DNA of 64,000 nt from JBCBAP01 sp038532435. GTDB taxonomy: Bacteria; Pseudomonadota; Alphaproteobacteria; Rhodobacterales; Rhodobacteraceae. The notes beneath the pieces are model-generated. The model ran no database searches, was not told where the DNA came from, and worked only from the letters and a program-made list of their open reading frames with translations. The stretch spans positions 1 through 64,000 of the forward strand of contig JBCBAP010000015.1 in NCBI GenBank assembly GCA_038532435.1, given 5' to 3'. Below, piece by piece: positions 33,581 to 42,827 of this stretch. A program made the position numbers and the translations under genes. Numbering within the stretch: position 1 is the stretch's first letter; every line of letters begins with the position of its first letter.

Positions 33581-34333
33581 TCATTTGGCATCGCGGATCC
33601 GATTCCGGTAGGCGCTTGGGCTCAGGCCCGCGAAATCCCGGAACGCGGCGTTGAATGCGCTCAGCGACGTGTAGCCCACATCGAACGCGATCTGCGTGAT
33701 CGGCCGATCTTCCGTCGCGAGGATCTCAAGCGCCCGCATCAGTCGCATGCGCCGCAGGGCCTGGCGCCAGGTCATTGCTGTCTCCGCCTCGAACCTCCGT
33801 GCGAGCGTGCGCTCTGACACGGCGGCGATCCGGGCTGCTTCCGCGAACGTCGGTGCCTGCGTCAGTTTCGCCTCCGCAAAGGCAAGCGCGCGTCGCACAG
33901 CAATGCTGCGTCCCGACGGGATCCACGCATCCTGCGGCGTGGCGGCGAGCCGGGCGCAGACCTCCGCCAGCAAGGCGAAGATGCGCGCGCCGTGATCGTC
34001 GGGCGGTGCATCCTCCGGTCCCCATTGCCGACATTCGAGGATGAGCGCGCGGGCCAGCGGGCTCATCTCGAACACGGTCAGCGCCTCCACCGGTGCGGTG
34101 ATCTGCCCGGTGGGGTAAAGCACCGAACAGCAGGTCATCTGGTGGTCGATGGTGGCGATCACCGGCTCCCCGGCGCGGATCCACGCGGCACGGTACGGGT
34201 GTAGCAGCCACGTGCGGCCTTCCGCCTCGAGCCTGATGGCCCCCTTCGCCGCATAGAGCAGGTAGTGACGATCGAACGTCATGGTGCCCTTCGGCTCCGG
34301 CTCGAACACGCGATAGATGCAGTGGGGCGTCAT
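33581..34333 (-). CDS. AraC-family transcriptional regulator
   Basis: A 250-aa regulator with an N-terminal cupin-like sensor (GTMTFDRHYLLYAAKGAIRL, EGRTWLLHPYRAAWI) and a C-terminal double HTH. The second HTH shows the AraC signature: ITQIAFDVGYTSLSAFNAAF then RDFAGLSPSAYRNR. The gene immediately upstream, 27 bp away on the same strand, is a monooxygenase-type protein. The target is unknown. Confidence 0.9.
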   Translation of the reverse strand: MTPHCIYRVFEPEPKGTMTFDRHYLLYAAKGAIRLEAEGRTWLLHPYRAAWIRAGEPVIATIDHQMTCCSVLYPTGQITAPVEALTVFEMSPLARALILECRQWGPEDAPPDDHGARIFALLAEVCARLAATPQDAWIPSGRSIAVRRALAFAEAKLTQAPTFAEAARIAAVSERTLARRFEAETAMTWRQALRRMRLMRALEILATEDRPITQIAFDVGYTSLSAFNAAFRDFAGLSPSAYRNRIRDAK

Positions 34334-34360
34334 GGGCGCATTAGAGCGATGATGCGCCGG

Positions 34361-34636
34361 TCAGGCAATCTCGCCCCGCACGACCTGCCGTGTCGGGGGA
34401 CCGTCCATGAGCGGGCGGAGGGCGTCACTGACCGCGGCAAAACCCGGCCCGGCGGTGTAGGTGGTGAAGGCGGGTTCGTCCTCCCAGACCTGATGGAGGA
34501 GGATCCCGGTTTCCGATCCGGTGATCCGGGTGGGCATGAACTGGAGATTGCCGGGATGCGCCCTCACCTCGGGCGCTTCGCCAAGCAAGATCTCCAGCGC
34601 ACGATCCCGCGATCCGGGCAGCGCATCGAAGGTCAC
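34361..34636 (-). CDS. Antibiotic biosynthesis monooxygenase (ABM) domain protein
   Basis: A 91-aa dimeric alpha/beta-barrel protein of the YgiN/ABM type: ALPGSRDRALEILLGEAPEV, LQFMPTRITGSETGILLHQV, WEDEPAFTTYTAGPGFAAV. Such proteins act as quinone or haem mono-oxygenases or simply bind small ligands. The start is taken as GTG at 34636, which overlaps the methyltransferase stop (GTGA). An ATT at 34651 with GGAGG 7 bases upstream would add IVVTV, which also fits the fold's first strand, so the true start is uncertain. Confidence 0.72.
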   Translation of the reverse strand: MTFDALPGSRDRALEILLGEAPEVRAHPGNLQFMPTRITGSETGILLHQVWEDEPAFTTYTAGPGFAAVSDALRPLMDGPPTRQVVRGEIA

Positions 34637-35283
34637 GGTGACGACGATAATGTCCTGTCCTCCACCGGTCGGACGGCGTGGTAGCCGCAACTCGTCCGAC
34701 CCGGAACACCGGAGGAGAAAGGGCAGACGCGGATCCTGGCGAACCCTGCCGCGTTCAGCAGGGACACGACCTGCGCAGGCCGGTACGCCCGGTGCCCCCA
34801 GCGCAGGCGCAAAACGGCCGTGCACCAGTGCGGGCGGCTCACCGCGAGTGCCAGTGTGCCGCCGGGACGGAGTGCCGCGTAGAGCGACGCGACCGCCGCT
34901 TCAGGGTCGGGGCAATGTTCGATCACATGGGCGCAGAGCACCACGTCCTGCGGGGGGATCACCACCTCACCCAGGTAGCCCTGAACCGCCGTAAGGCGGG
35001 TGCGCGGATCCGCAAACCGAGCCGCCGCCTTCTCCAGCATCGGGCCGGATGGTTCGAGGAGCGTGAGCTCGGACGCTGGCCCGTGCACGTCCCGGTGGCT
35101 CTCCGCAAAGGCACCGCTCCCTGCGCCCGCGTCCAAAACGCGGGGGCCGGAGGGCAGGTCCTTCACGAGTGCCCGGTAAGCTGCGGGAAATCCGAGCCGC
35201 GCAATGGTGTCGGGCCACCAGCGGGCGGCCCGGTCGTAGCGTCGGGTCAGACGTGCGGGGGAGAAGGCGAGGGCGAGGGGCAT
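34633..35283 (-). CDS. Class I SAM-dependent methyltransferase
   Basis: A 216-aa methyltransferase of the Methyltransf_11 kind. Motif I is VLDAGAGSGAFAE, with LLEPSGPMLEKA as the acidic post-I region, CAHVIEHCPDPEAA as motif IV and LRPGGTLALAVSRPHW. The substrate is unknown. The ATG at 35283 (MPLALAFSPARL) is chosen over an upstream in-frame ATG that gives a poorly conserved extension. It ends in a 4-bp overlap with the monooxygenase gene. Confidence 0.82.
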   Translation of the reverse strand: MPLALAFSPARLTRRYDRAARWWPDTIARLGFPAAYRALVKDLPSGPRVLDAGAGSGAFAESHRDVHGPASELTLLEPSGPMLEKAAARFADPRTRLTAVQGYLGEVVIPPQDVVLCAHVIEHCPDPEAAVASLYAALRPGGTLALAVSRPHWCTAVLRLRWGHRAYRPAQVVSLLNAAGFARIRVCPFSSGVPGRTSCGYHAVRPVEDRTLSSSP

Positions 35284-35395
35284 GGGCAGGCTCCGGTCTG
35301 GGACCCGCCCACCCTCGTCCAGCAGGCAACCCACCGCTCCCGCATATCGGTCAAAGATGCGCTTCTATCTGCCAGGTCTGTGCATGGGGTGTGGC

Positions 35396-36445
35396 TCAGG
35401 CACCCCAGATCCGGCGCAGGGTGGCGAGCCAATTGCTGTGGCAGACCTTGGTGATCAGCGCGTCGCCGAACCCGGCCTCACCCATTGCTGCGCGCAGGGC
35501 GGGCAGCCCGGCTACATCCCCCAACGGGTCGGGCACGATCGCGCCGTCGAAGTCGGATCCGAGCCCCACATGATCCTCCCCGGCCTGCTCGATCATGTGG
35601 GCGAGGTGGCGGACCATCAGATCAAGGCTGCAGTCCGCATCCATCTGCCCGTCCGGCCGCAGGAACGCGGTCGCGAAATTGAGGCCCACGATCCCGCCGC
35701 TCTCCCCCACCGCGCGAAGCTGCCTGTCCGTCAGGTTGCGTGAATGGGAGCAGAGCGCGTGGGCGTTGGAGTGGCTGGCGATGAGCGGTAGGCCGAGATC
35801 CGCCGTCTCCCAGAACGCCGTCTCGGTCGCATGACTGAGGTCGAACGCGATGCCGAGTTCGCCGCACCGTTGCGCAAGCCGGATCCCCGCATCGGTCAGG
35901 CCGGGCCCTGTGTCGCCCGTGGAGGGGAAGCGGAACGGAACCCCGTGCCCAAAGATCGTCGGACGGGACCAGACCGGCCCGAGCGATCGCAACCCGGCAG
36001 CATAGAACACCTCAAGTGCGGCGAGATCGGCATCGATCGCCTCCGCCCCTTCCATGTGCAGAACCGCGGCAATCTCGCCCGCCGCAAACGCCGCTTCGAT
36101 CATCGCGACGCTTGTGCAGATGCGCAAATGCCCCGCAGCCTCAAGCCGGACGAGCAGCGCCATCTGCTCGAGCGCTTGGGGCAACGCCTCGGCCCGATCG
36201 ATCTGGGCGGGCAGCGGAAGGTCGTAGGTCGGCTGCGACATCTCCTCGGTGATCCCGGCCATGTCGATCGGGGAGGGGATGTAGACGGCAAAGAGCCCGC
36301 CGCCGAAGCCCCCCGCGCGCATCCGCGGCACATCGAGATGGCCGGGAGAGCCCGTGGCGAACGCGTCCACGGTCGCCTGCGTTGGGGGCAATTCCCGGTT
36401 CAGCAGGTCGTTATGGCCGTCGAATATCAGGGGCGTGCTGGGCAT
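35396..36445 (-). CDS. Membrane dipeptidase (peptidase family M19)
   Basis: A 349-aa zinc dipeptidase, related to renal dipeptidase. Metal ligands are visible: HND in IFDGHNDLLN, Glu in VLHMEGAEAI, His in DLSHATETAFW and IASHSNAHALCSHSRNLTD. Near the end DHVGLGSDFDGAI is a strong M19 marker. No signal peptide, so it is probably cytoplasmic and handles dipeptides or D-amino-acid peptides. Could relate to peptide import, but no operon link is seen. Confidence 0.92.
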   Translation of the reverse strand: MPSTPLIFDGHNDLLNRELPPTQATVDAFATGSPGHLDVPRMRAGGFGGGLFAVYIPSPIDMAGITEEMSQPTYDLPLPAQIDRAEALPQALEQMALLVRLEAAGHLRICTSVAMIEAAFAAGEIAAVLHMEGAEAIDADLAALEVFYAAGLRSLGPVWSRPTIFGHGVPFRFPSTGDTGPGLTDAGIRLAQRCGELGIAFDLSHATETAFWETADLGLPLIASHSNAHALCSHSRNLTDRQLRAVGESGGIVGLNFATAFLRPDGQMDADCSLDLMVRHLAHMIEQAGEDHVGLGSDFDGAIVPDPLGDVAGLPALRAAMGEAGFGDALITKVCHSNWLATLRRIWGA

Positions 36446-36616
36446 GTAAGGACCTTTCAGAACAGCTTACCAAACGATAGTCGACCGCACGTCCGAACTG
36501 AATGCGAGATGTGCCCGCATGACGGTTTCGTGCCGGATCCGAACCATCAGGGCGTCCGGTTCGGTGCAGTGCGAAAAGAGCGTGCTTTTTGCCGCCAGCG
36601 GGCGTACTTCCGGGGC

Positions 36617-37870
36617 ATGACACTCCGTACTGTCCCCCTCGTCGAGGCGCAGGCACTTCCCCTGCTGCGCCGGCCGTTCGTCCTGCTGCTCCTGATGGCG
36701 GCAGCCATGCCAATTGCCTTTTCGACATGGTCGGCGCTGCAGGTGAACTTCGCCATCGAGGCCGCCGGTTTCGACGGGAAGGACAATGGATGGCTGCACA
36801 CGGTGCGGGAGATCCCGGGCTTTCTCGCCGTCGGCGTCATCGCCGTCATCCTGTTCATGCGCGAACAGGTGCTGGGGCTCGTGTCGCTCATCCTGCTGGG
36901 GTTTGCCGTCGCGATCACTGCCTGGTTCCCGACCTTCGAAGGTTTGCTGGTCACCACCATGCTCTCGTCCATCGGGTTCCACTATTATGAGACGGTGAAC
37001 CAGTCCCTGCAGCTCCAGTGGCTCCCGAAGGACCGCGCGCCGCAGCTCATCGGCTGGCTTGTTGCCATGGGCTCCGCAGCGTCGCTCGTCGTTTACGGCA
37101 CGATCACCTTCGGGTGGGAGATGTTGGGCTTCAGCTATGAAAGCGTCTATCTGGTGGGCGGCGGCCTCACCATGGTCATCGCGTTCGCCTGCTTGCTGCT
37201 CTACCCGCAGTTCGAGAGCCCGTCCCCGCAAGTCAAGAAGATGGTGCTGCGGCGGCGCTACTGGCTCTATTACGCGCTTCAGTTCATGTCCGGCGCGCGT
37301 CGCCAGATCTTCATCGTCTTTGCCGCGTTCATGATGGTGGAAAAGTTCGGGTTCGAGGTGCACGAGCTCACCGCGCTCTTCCTGATCAACTACGTGGCCA
37401 GCATGATCGCGGCCCCGCTGATGGGGAAGGTCGTGGCCACGTTCGGGGAGCGGCGGGCGCTGGCCCTCGAGTATGTGGGCCTCGCCGTGATCTTCGTGAG
37501 CTACGGCGCGCTCTACTTCGCGGACGTTGGAGACTGGGCCTGGGGTGTGACGATCGCCGCGGCGCTGTATGTGCTCGATCATATCTTCTTTGCCCTCGCG
37601 CTGGCGCTGAAGACTTACTTCCAGAAAATCGCCGATCCGGGCGACATTGCACCGACGGCGGCGGTTGCGTTCACGATAAACCACATCGCGGCAGTGTTCC
37701 TGCCAGCAGCGCTCGGCTACCTCTGGATCACGTCGCCCGCGTCCGTGTTCCTGCTGGCGGCGGGGATGGCCTGTGTCTCCCTCGGGCTCGCGCTGATGAT
37801 CCCGCGGCACCCGGTGCCGGGGCATGAAACGGTTTTCTCGCGGCAGGCGGTGGCAGCTCCGGCGGAGTAA
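36617..37870 (+). CDS. MFS transporter
   Basis: A 417-aa major facilitator protein with about 12 helices, for example FVLLLLMAAAMPIAFSTW, FLAVGVIAVILFM and LVSLILLGFAVAITAW. The cytoplasmic loop after helix 6 carries basic VKKMVLRRRYW. No known substrate signature. The ATG at 36617 gives the natural start with a hydrophobic first helix after 18 residues; upstream reading crosses the divergent dipeptidase. Confidence 0.85.
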   Translation: MTLRTVPLVEAQALPLLRRPFVLLLLMAAAMPIAFSTWSALQVNFAIEAAGFDGKDNGWLHTVREIPGFLAVGVIAVILFMREQVLGLVSLILLGFAVAITAWFPTFEGLLVTTMLSSIGFHYYETVNQSLQLQWLPKDRAPQLIGWLVAMGSAASLVVYGTITFGWEMLGFSYESVYLVGGGLTMVIAFACLLLYPQFESPSPQVKKMVLRRRYWLYYALQFMSGARRQIFIVFAAFMMVEKFGFEVHELTALFLINYVASMIAAPLMGKVVATFGERRALALEYVGLAVIFVSYGALYFADVGDWAWGVTIAAALYVLDHIFFALALALKTYFQKIADPGDIAPTAAVAFTINHIAAVFLPAALGYLWITSPASVFLLAAGMACVSLGLALMIPRHPVPGHETVFSRQAVAAPAE

Positions 37871-38050
37871 CCGCCCCGCCGTCAGGCATCGCCGAAACCC
37901 AAACGTGTCCCGCGCGCAGCGGAGTGCTCGTGCCCGCCTGTTCTGACACCGCTAGGGTGCGCTTCCGAAGTCAGCGGCCAAGCATGGGTTCTGGCGCAGG
38001 CGTAATTGCCCGTATCCCGCGCGGCCGGGCTCAGACCAAGCCCGTCAGGG

Positions 38051-40642
38051 TCAGGCCAGCGCCGCTTCCAACGGCCTCCGCCGACGCTGCATGAAGATGA
38101 TCCCACCCAGCAGGGCAAGCGTGGGGATGTAGAAGATCTCCTTGGGCATCCGATCGTTGAGGACCTCGATCCCTGTCAGTTGCCAGTCAAAGTCGATCCC
38201 CGCCTGTTCGGCCGCCTGCCCGAAGGAGATGGAGTCCACGTAGATCCCGCCATCCTCTTCTCGGAACTCGAGCCCGGCGGCGGTGAAGAGCCGGTCGGCC
38301 CCCTCCGCCCCCTTCTCTCCAAGCGGCATCAGGAAGGTGGAGGAAACGAAGTCGCCGTCCAGGTTCTCGCCCTCCAGCAACAGCCGGATATCCCCGCCAT
38401 CGGGCGCGTCGGTCGAGAGCGCGAACACCTCCGTCGCGGACGCCGTTCGGTACTCCGGCGCGAATTGGTCGAGGATCAGGCCGGGACGGAACAGCGCGAA
38501 CGCGATGAGGATGAGCGCGATGGATTCCCACCACCGGTTCCGCGCGAAGAAGTAGCCCATCGTGCCTGCGGTAAAGACCAGCATCGCCGTGAGCGCGACA
38601 ATGAAGACGAATATCGCCTGCAACGGCCCCACGTCGATCAAAAGAAGGTCCGTGTTGAAGATGAACAGGAACGGCAGGACCGCGGTCCGCAGGGAGTAGA
38701 AGAACGCGGTGAACCCGGTTTTCAGCGGATCCGCCCCTGAGATCGCCGCAGCGGCGAAGGAGGCAAGGCCTACCGGTGGCGTCACATCCGCCATGATCCC
38801 GTAGTAGAAGCAGAACATGTGCACGGCGACGAGTGGAACGATCAGGCCCGACTGCGCGCCAAGCTCCACGACTACACCGGCCATGAGAGAGCTCACAACG
38901 ATGTAGTTTGCCGTTGTCGGCAGACCCATGCCGAGGATGATGGAGATGAGCGCCACGAAGAACAGCATTGCCAAGAGGTTACCGCCGGAGAGGAACTCCA
39001 CGAACTCCGCCATCACCTGACCGATACCCGTTAGCGTCACCGCACCCACGATGATGCCCGCGACACCCATCGCCGCGGCCAGCCCGATCATGTTGCGTGC
39101 GCCCGTGACGAGCCCTTCGCCCAGATCGGCGATCCCCTCTCGGATGGCGGGGCCAAGGTTTCCCGTGCTGCGGAAGAGCGCCTTGAGCGGTTTCTGGGTC
39201 AGTAGCACGACGATGAGAAAGCACGTCGCCCAGAAGGCGGAGAAGGCGGGCGATTTCCACTCGACGATCAGGAACCAGATCAGCACGACGATCGGCACGA
39301 CATAGTAGAGGCCGGATCGGGAGATTTCCGAGAACACCGGCAGCTTCACAACCTTCGCGTTCGGATCGTCGAGTTCGAGGTCTGGCACCTTTGAGGACAG
39401 GTAGACGAGCCAGACATATCCCGCCATCAGAAGCGCGAGAATGGGCCAGGCGGACAACTCGCCGAACACCATCTTCAACCCCTCGATCACGTAGTAAATC
39501 ACGCCCGCGAGGATGAAGAGGCTCGCCCAGGTGATGCCGGCCCGGATCAGGCGCGCCTTCATCGGGTGCATGGGGCCGGAGCGGGGCAGGCCGTCCATCC
39601 CGTTTTTCAACGCCTCCAGATGCACGATGTAGACGAGCGCGATGTAGGAGATTGCGGCGGGGACGATGGCGTGCTTGACCACCTCCACATAGGAGATGCC
39701 GACATATTCGGTCATGAGGAATGCGACCGCCCCCATGACCGGTGGCGTCAGCACCCCGTTGACCGACGAGGAGACCTCGACCGCGCCCGCCTTGTTCGCC
39801 GGGAAGCCGACGCGCTTCATCAGCGGAATGGTGAAGGTCCCCGTGGTGACCACATTGGCGATGGAGGAGCCGGAGATGAGCCCCGTCATGGCCGAGGAGA
39901 CAACGGCTGCCTTCGCCGGACCGCCCCGCATGTGCCCGAGGAGCGAGAAGGCGATCTGCACGAAGTAATTCCCCGCGCCCGCCTGATTGAGCAGGGCACC
40001 GAAGAGCACGAAGAGGAACACGAACCCGGAGGAGACGCCGAGGGCAACGCCGAAAACTCCCTCCGTCGTTAACCACATGTGGGACATCGCCTTGGCAAAG
40101 CTCGCGCCTTTCCAGCGCACGATGTCCGGCAGTCCCTCCCACGCGCCGAAGAAGACGTAGGCGAGGAAGAACGCAGCAACGGCCATCAGCGGGAAGCCGA
40201 GGGAGCGGCGGGCGGCCTCCATCAGGAGGACGATCCCCATGCCCGCCATCACGAGATCGACCGTGTTCGGCGCGCCGGTGCGGGCGGTGATCTGGACATA
40301 AAATAGCCAGATGTAGGCGGAGGAAGCTGCTGCGAGCAGCGCAAGCACCCAATCCTGCGGCGGGATCCACCGGCGCGGGCTCGATTTCAGGGTCGGATAG
40401 GCCAGGAACGCGAGAAAGACCGCGAAGGCGAGGTGGATCGCCCGGGTCTGGGTGTCATTCATCACGCCGAAACGCAGGATGAAGGGCAGCGGGGAGGCGA
40501 TCCAGAGCTGGAAGAGCGACCAGACGAGCGGCGTGTACCAAAGCACCGCCTTTGGCAGCGCGGCGGTCGGGGCGCGGGCACCCGTATCCGACTCCGCCAC
40601 CAGATCGTCGACATTGAGGTCGGGCTTCGGCGTGTCGGTCAT
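38051..40642 (-). CDS. TRAP transporter fused permease (4TM/12TM) with C-terminal DUF3394-like region
   Basis: An 863-aa fusion of the small and large TRAP membrane subunits, as in TAXI systems. The N-terminal part (residues about 45-160) is DctQ-like; the central part is DctM-like with SGSSIANVVTTGTFTIPLMK, GVLTPPVMGAVAFLM and GMGLPTTANYIV. A C-terminal extension of about 180 residues follows, with a soluble tail (GGDIRLLLEGENLDGDFVSS). It works with the binding protein encoded just upstream. The substrate may be glutamate, 2-oxoglutarate or a similar anion (family-level guess). Confidence 0.92.
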   Translation of the reverse strand: MTDTPKPDLNVDDLVAESDTGARAPTAALPKAVLWYTPLVWSLFQLWIASPLPFILRFGVMNDTQTRAIHLAFAVFLAFLAYPTLKSSPRRWIPPQDWVLALLAAASSAYIWLFYVQITARTGAPNTVDLVMAGMGIVLLMEAARRSLGFPLMAVAAFFLAYVFFGAWEGLPDIVRWKGASFAKAMSHMWLTTEGVFGVALGVSSGFVFLFVLFGALLNQAGAGNYFVQIAFSLLGHMRGGPAKAAVVSSAMTGLISGSSIANVVTTGTFTIPLMKRVGFPANKAGAVEVSSSVNGVLTPPVMGAVAFLMTEYVGISYVEVVKHAIVPAAISYIALVYIVHLEALKNGMDGLPRSGPMHPMKARLIRAGITWASLFILAGVIYYVIEGLKMVFGELSAWPILALLMAGYVWLVYLSSKVPDLELDDPNAKVVKLPVFSEISRSGLYYVVPIVVLIWFLIVEWKSPAFSAFWATCFLIVVLLTQKPLKALFRSTGNLGPAIREGIADLGEGLVTGARNMIGLAAAMGVAGIIVGAVTLTGIGQVMAEFVEFLSGGNLLAMLFFVALISIILGMGLPTTANYIVVSSLMAGVVVELGAQSGLIVPLVAVHMFCFYYGIMADVTPPVGLASFAAAAISGADPLKTGFTAFFYSLRTAVLPFLFIFNTDLLLIDVGPLQAIFVFIVALTAMLVFTAGTMGYFFARNRWWESIALILIAFALFRPGLILDQFAPEYRTASATEVFALSTDAPDGGDIRLLLEGENLDGDFVSSTFLMPLGEKGAEGADRLFTAAGLEFREEDGGIYVDSISFGQAAEQAGIDFDWQLTGIEVLNDRMPKEIFYIPTLALLGGIIFMQRRRRPLEAALA

Positions 40643-40672
40643 GGGGTCACCTGTCGCAATTGTCGTTGGGGT

Positions 40673-40702
40673 TGCCCCCGCCGCACGGGGCGGCGGGGGC
40701 AG
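40673..40702 (-). other. Intercistronic hairpin between TAXI binding protein and permease
   Basis: TGCCCCCGCC (40673-40682) pairs with GGCGGGGGCA (40692-40701), extended inward by two GC pairs to a 12-bp stem. No T-run follows on the minus strand. Same placement as the other binding-protein hairpins in the window. Confidence 0.82.
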
Positions 40703-40711
40703 GGGCGCGGC

Positions 40712-41677
40712 TTACTTCCAGCCACGCTCCTGGTAGTACTTGAGGGCACCCGGATGCAGTTCGGCGGTCAGGCCGTCCTCGATCATCTCGGCTTCCTCCA
40801 GCCGGGAGAAGGCGGGGTGCAGCTTCTTGAAGTCATCGAAGTTTTCGAAGATCGCGCTCACCAGTTCGTAGACCACCTCGTCGGATGTGCCCGCGGAGGT
40901 CACGAAGGTCGCCTTCGGCCCCCAGGACGGGATGTCGTCCGGGTTGCCCGGGTACATGCCGCCGGGGATCGTCGCCGCCGCGTAAGCCGGGTTCTCGGCG
41001 AGCAACTGGTCGATCGCAGCACCCTGAAGCGGGATGATCGTCACATCGCAGGAGGAGGTCGCCTCCTGGCTGGATCCGTTCGGCAGGCCCGCCGCCCAGA
41101 TCGTCGCATCGATCTTGCCATCGCAGAGCGCTGCCGACTGCTCGGAGGATTTGAGCTCGGCTGCGAGCGCGAAGTCCGACGGTGCAACACCCGAGTAGCT
41201 CAGCAGGGTTTCCGCAAGGACGCGCGTCCCGGAGCCCGGGTTCGCGATATTCACCTTCTTGCCCTTCATGCTCTCCACATCGGTGATGCCGCTGCCCGCG
41301 AGCGCCATCACGTGCATGGGCTCGGGGTGGACGGAAAAGAGCGCGCGCAGCTCAGGATAGGGGCCGTCCGCTTCGAACGCGCCGGAGCCTGCAAGGGCTG
41401 CGGCCTGCACATCGGACTGGACAACGCCGAAGTCGAGCTCGCCCTGCCGGATTGTGCGGGTGTTGTAGACGGAACCGCCGGTGGATTCGACGGAGCAGCG
41501 GATGCCGTGCTCCTTCCGCCCCTTGTTCACCAGACGGCAGATCGCGCCTCCGGTCGGGTAGTAGACGCCGGTCACACCGCCTGTCCCGATGGTGATGAAC
41601 TGGTTTGCCATGGCGGTCGGTGCGCTCAGAACGCCGACGGTCAGGGCCGCGGCGCACAGGGTCGCTTTATGAAACAT
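40712..41677 (-). CDS. TAXI-family TRAP transporter substrate-binding protein
   Basis: A 321-aa periplasmic protein. The signal peptide spans residues 1-24 with cleavage after AMA. The mature start QFITIGTGGVTGVYYPTGGA is the diagnostic TAXI motif, and GIRCSVESTGGSVYN, LDFGVVQSDVQ and VNIANPGSGTRVLAETLL follow the family pattern. The ATG at 41677 has AGGGAG upstream. It leads the two-gene TAXI operon. Confidence 0.93.
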   Translation of the reverse strand: MFHKATLCAAALTVGVLSAPTAMANQFITIGTGGVTGVYYPTGGAICRLVNKGRKEHGIRCSVESTGGSVYNTRTIRQGELDFGVVQSDVQAAALAGSGAFEADGPYPELRALFSVHPEPMHVMALAGSGITDVESMKGKKVNIANPGSGTRVLAETLLSYSGVAPSDFALAAELKSSEQSAALCDGKIDATIWAAGLPNGSSQEATSSCDVTIIPLQGAAIDQLLAENPAYAAATIPGGMYPGNPDDIPSWGPKATFVTSAGTSDEVVYELVSAIFENFDDFKKLHPAFSRLEEAEMIEDGLTAELHPGALKYYQERGWK

Positions 41678-42094
41678 TGGTAGTCTCCCTATGGATTGAG
41701 ATGCGGCGTTGCACTGCCCGGGAGATGCGGGGACTGGGCTGAGGGACGAGGCGCGGCGGCCGTCCCTGTCGCGTCCTGTCTCGTCCCGCATTCATCCTCC
41801 GTACACAACCAAACGCCAGCCCGCGTCCTGCCGGGGTCGGGGTTCCGGCGATCACGCAGGCGTGTAGCGTCGTCGATAATTGAGACTCGCGCAAGCAAAG
41901 CGTGTGCACTGTTTGAGATTGCTTCCATCACGTGTGTTGATGAGTGCGCGCGCGGCCCGCGATACTGCCTCAACAGTTCCGGTGGACAAGCCTTCACGAT
42001 CCGAGTTGGATACCCGCGCTGACGGTTTCGGGACCAGACCTTGTCCGACACGGCCCGCGCCGCTACTTCATGGGTAACGCGAACGGAGGAACCC
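41678..42094. other. 417-bp intergenic region between divergent TAXI operon and msrA
   Basis: No ORF here has a credible ribosome site or recognisable protein. It holds the promoters for the TAXI operon (minus) and msrA (plus). A weak TTGATG / GATACT pair (41937-41942, 41961-41966, 18-bp spacer) is the best plus-strand promoter candidate. I see no RNA gene or repeat. Confidence 0.5.
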
Positions 42095-42745
42095 ATGCTC
42101 TTTGGCCTGTCCCGCAAGTCCGAAATGGTCAGCCCCGATACCGCCCTGCCGGGCCGGGCTGACCCGATCCCGACCGCCGAGACCCATTTCATCAACGGTC
42201 GCCCGCTCAAGGGCCCCTATCCCGAGGGTCTGCAGATGGCCATGTTCGGCATGGGCTGTTTCTGGGGCGTGGAGCGCATGTTCTGGAAGCTCGACGGGGT
42301 CTGGGTGACCGCGGTGGGATATGCCGCTGGCTTCACCCCAAACCCGACCTATCAGGAGGTCTGCACCGGGGCGACCGGACATAACGAGGTCGTGCTGGTG
42401 GTCTATGACACCAAGGTCGTGAGCTACGATCTGCTGCTGCAAACCTTCTGGGAGGGGCACGACCCCACCCAGGGAATGCGCCAGGGCAACGATCGCGGAA
42501 CGCAGTACCGGTCCGGCATCTACACCTACAGCCCGGAGCAGACCGCGGTGGCGGAGGCGTCAAAGCCAGTCTTCCAGCACCGACTGCAGAAAGCGGGCTA
42601 CGGTGTCATCACCACAGAGATCCTGGCGGCGCCTGAGTTCTATTTCGCGGAGGATTACCATCAGCAGTATCTGGCGAAGAACCCGGGCGGCTATTGCGGT
42701 ATCGGCGGAACCGGCGTGACCTGCCCCATCGGGACGACGGCCTGA
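42095..42745 (+). CDS. msrA: Peptide-methionine (S)-S-oxide reductase MsrA
   Basis: A 216-aa repair enzyme that reduces methionine S-sulfoxide. The catalytic Cys55 lies in MGCFWG, and further markers are YAAGFTPNPTYQEVCTG, GHNEVVLVVYD, HDPTQGMRQGNDRGTQYRSG and EDYHQQYL. Resolving cysteines are in the C-terminal GYCGIGGTGVTCP. CGGAGGAA precedes the ATG at 42095. It is cytoplasmic. Confidence 0.96.
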   Translation: MLFGLSRKSEMVSPDTALPGRADPIPTAETHFINGRPLKGPYPEGLQMAMFGMGCFWGVERMFWKLDGVWVTAVGYAAGFTPNPTYQEVCTGATGHNEVVLVVYDTKVVSYDLLLQTFWEGHDPTQGMRQGNDRGTQYRSGIYTYSPEQTAVAEASKPVFQHRLQKAGYGVITTEILAAPEFYFAEDYHQQYLAKNPGGYCGIGGTGVTCPIGTTA

Positions 42746-42827
42746 GGCGCGTTTGATCGCCCGGCGGGCTTGACCCCGCCCTGCGCGCACTCTACCGCCG
42801 TCCCAAACCACGGCGGGAGGGCCCGGG

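Noticed and set aside
41696..42022. 108-codon plus-strand frame in the TAXI-msrA intergenic region
   Set aside because: No ribosome site, no recognisable segment, and low-complexity composition; treated as non-coding.
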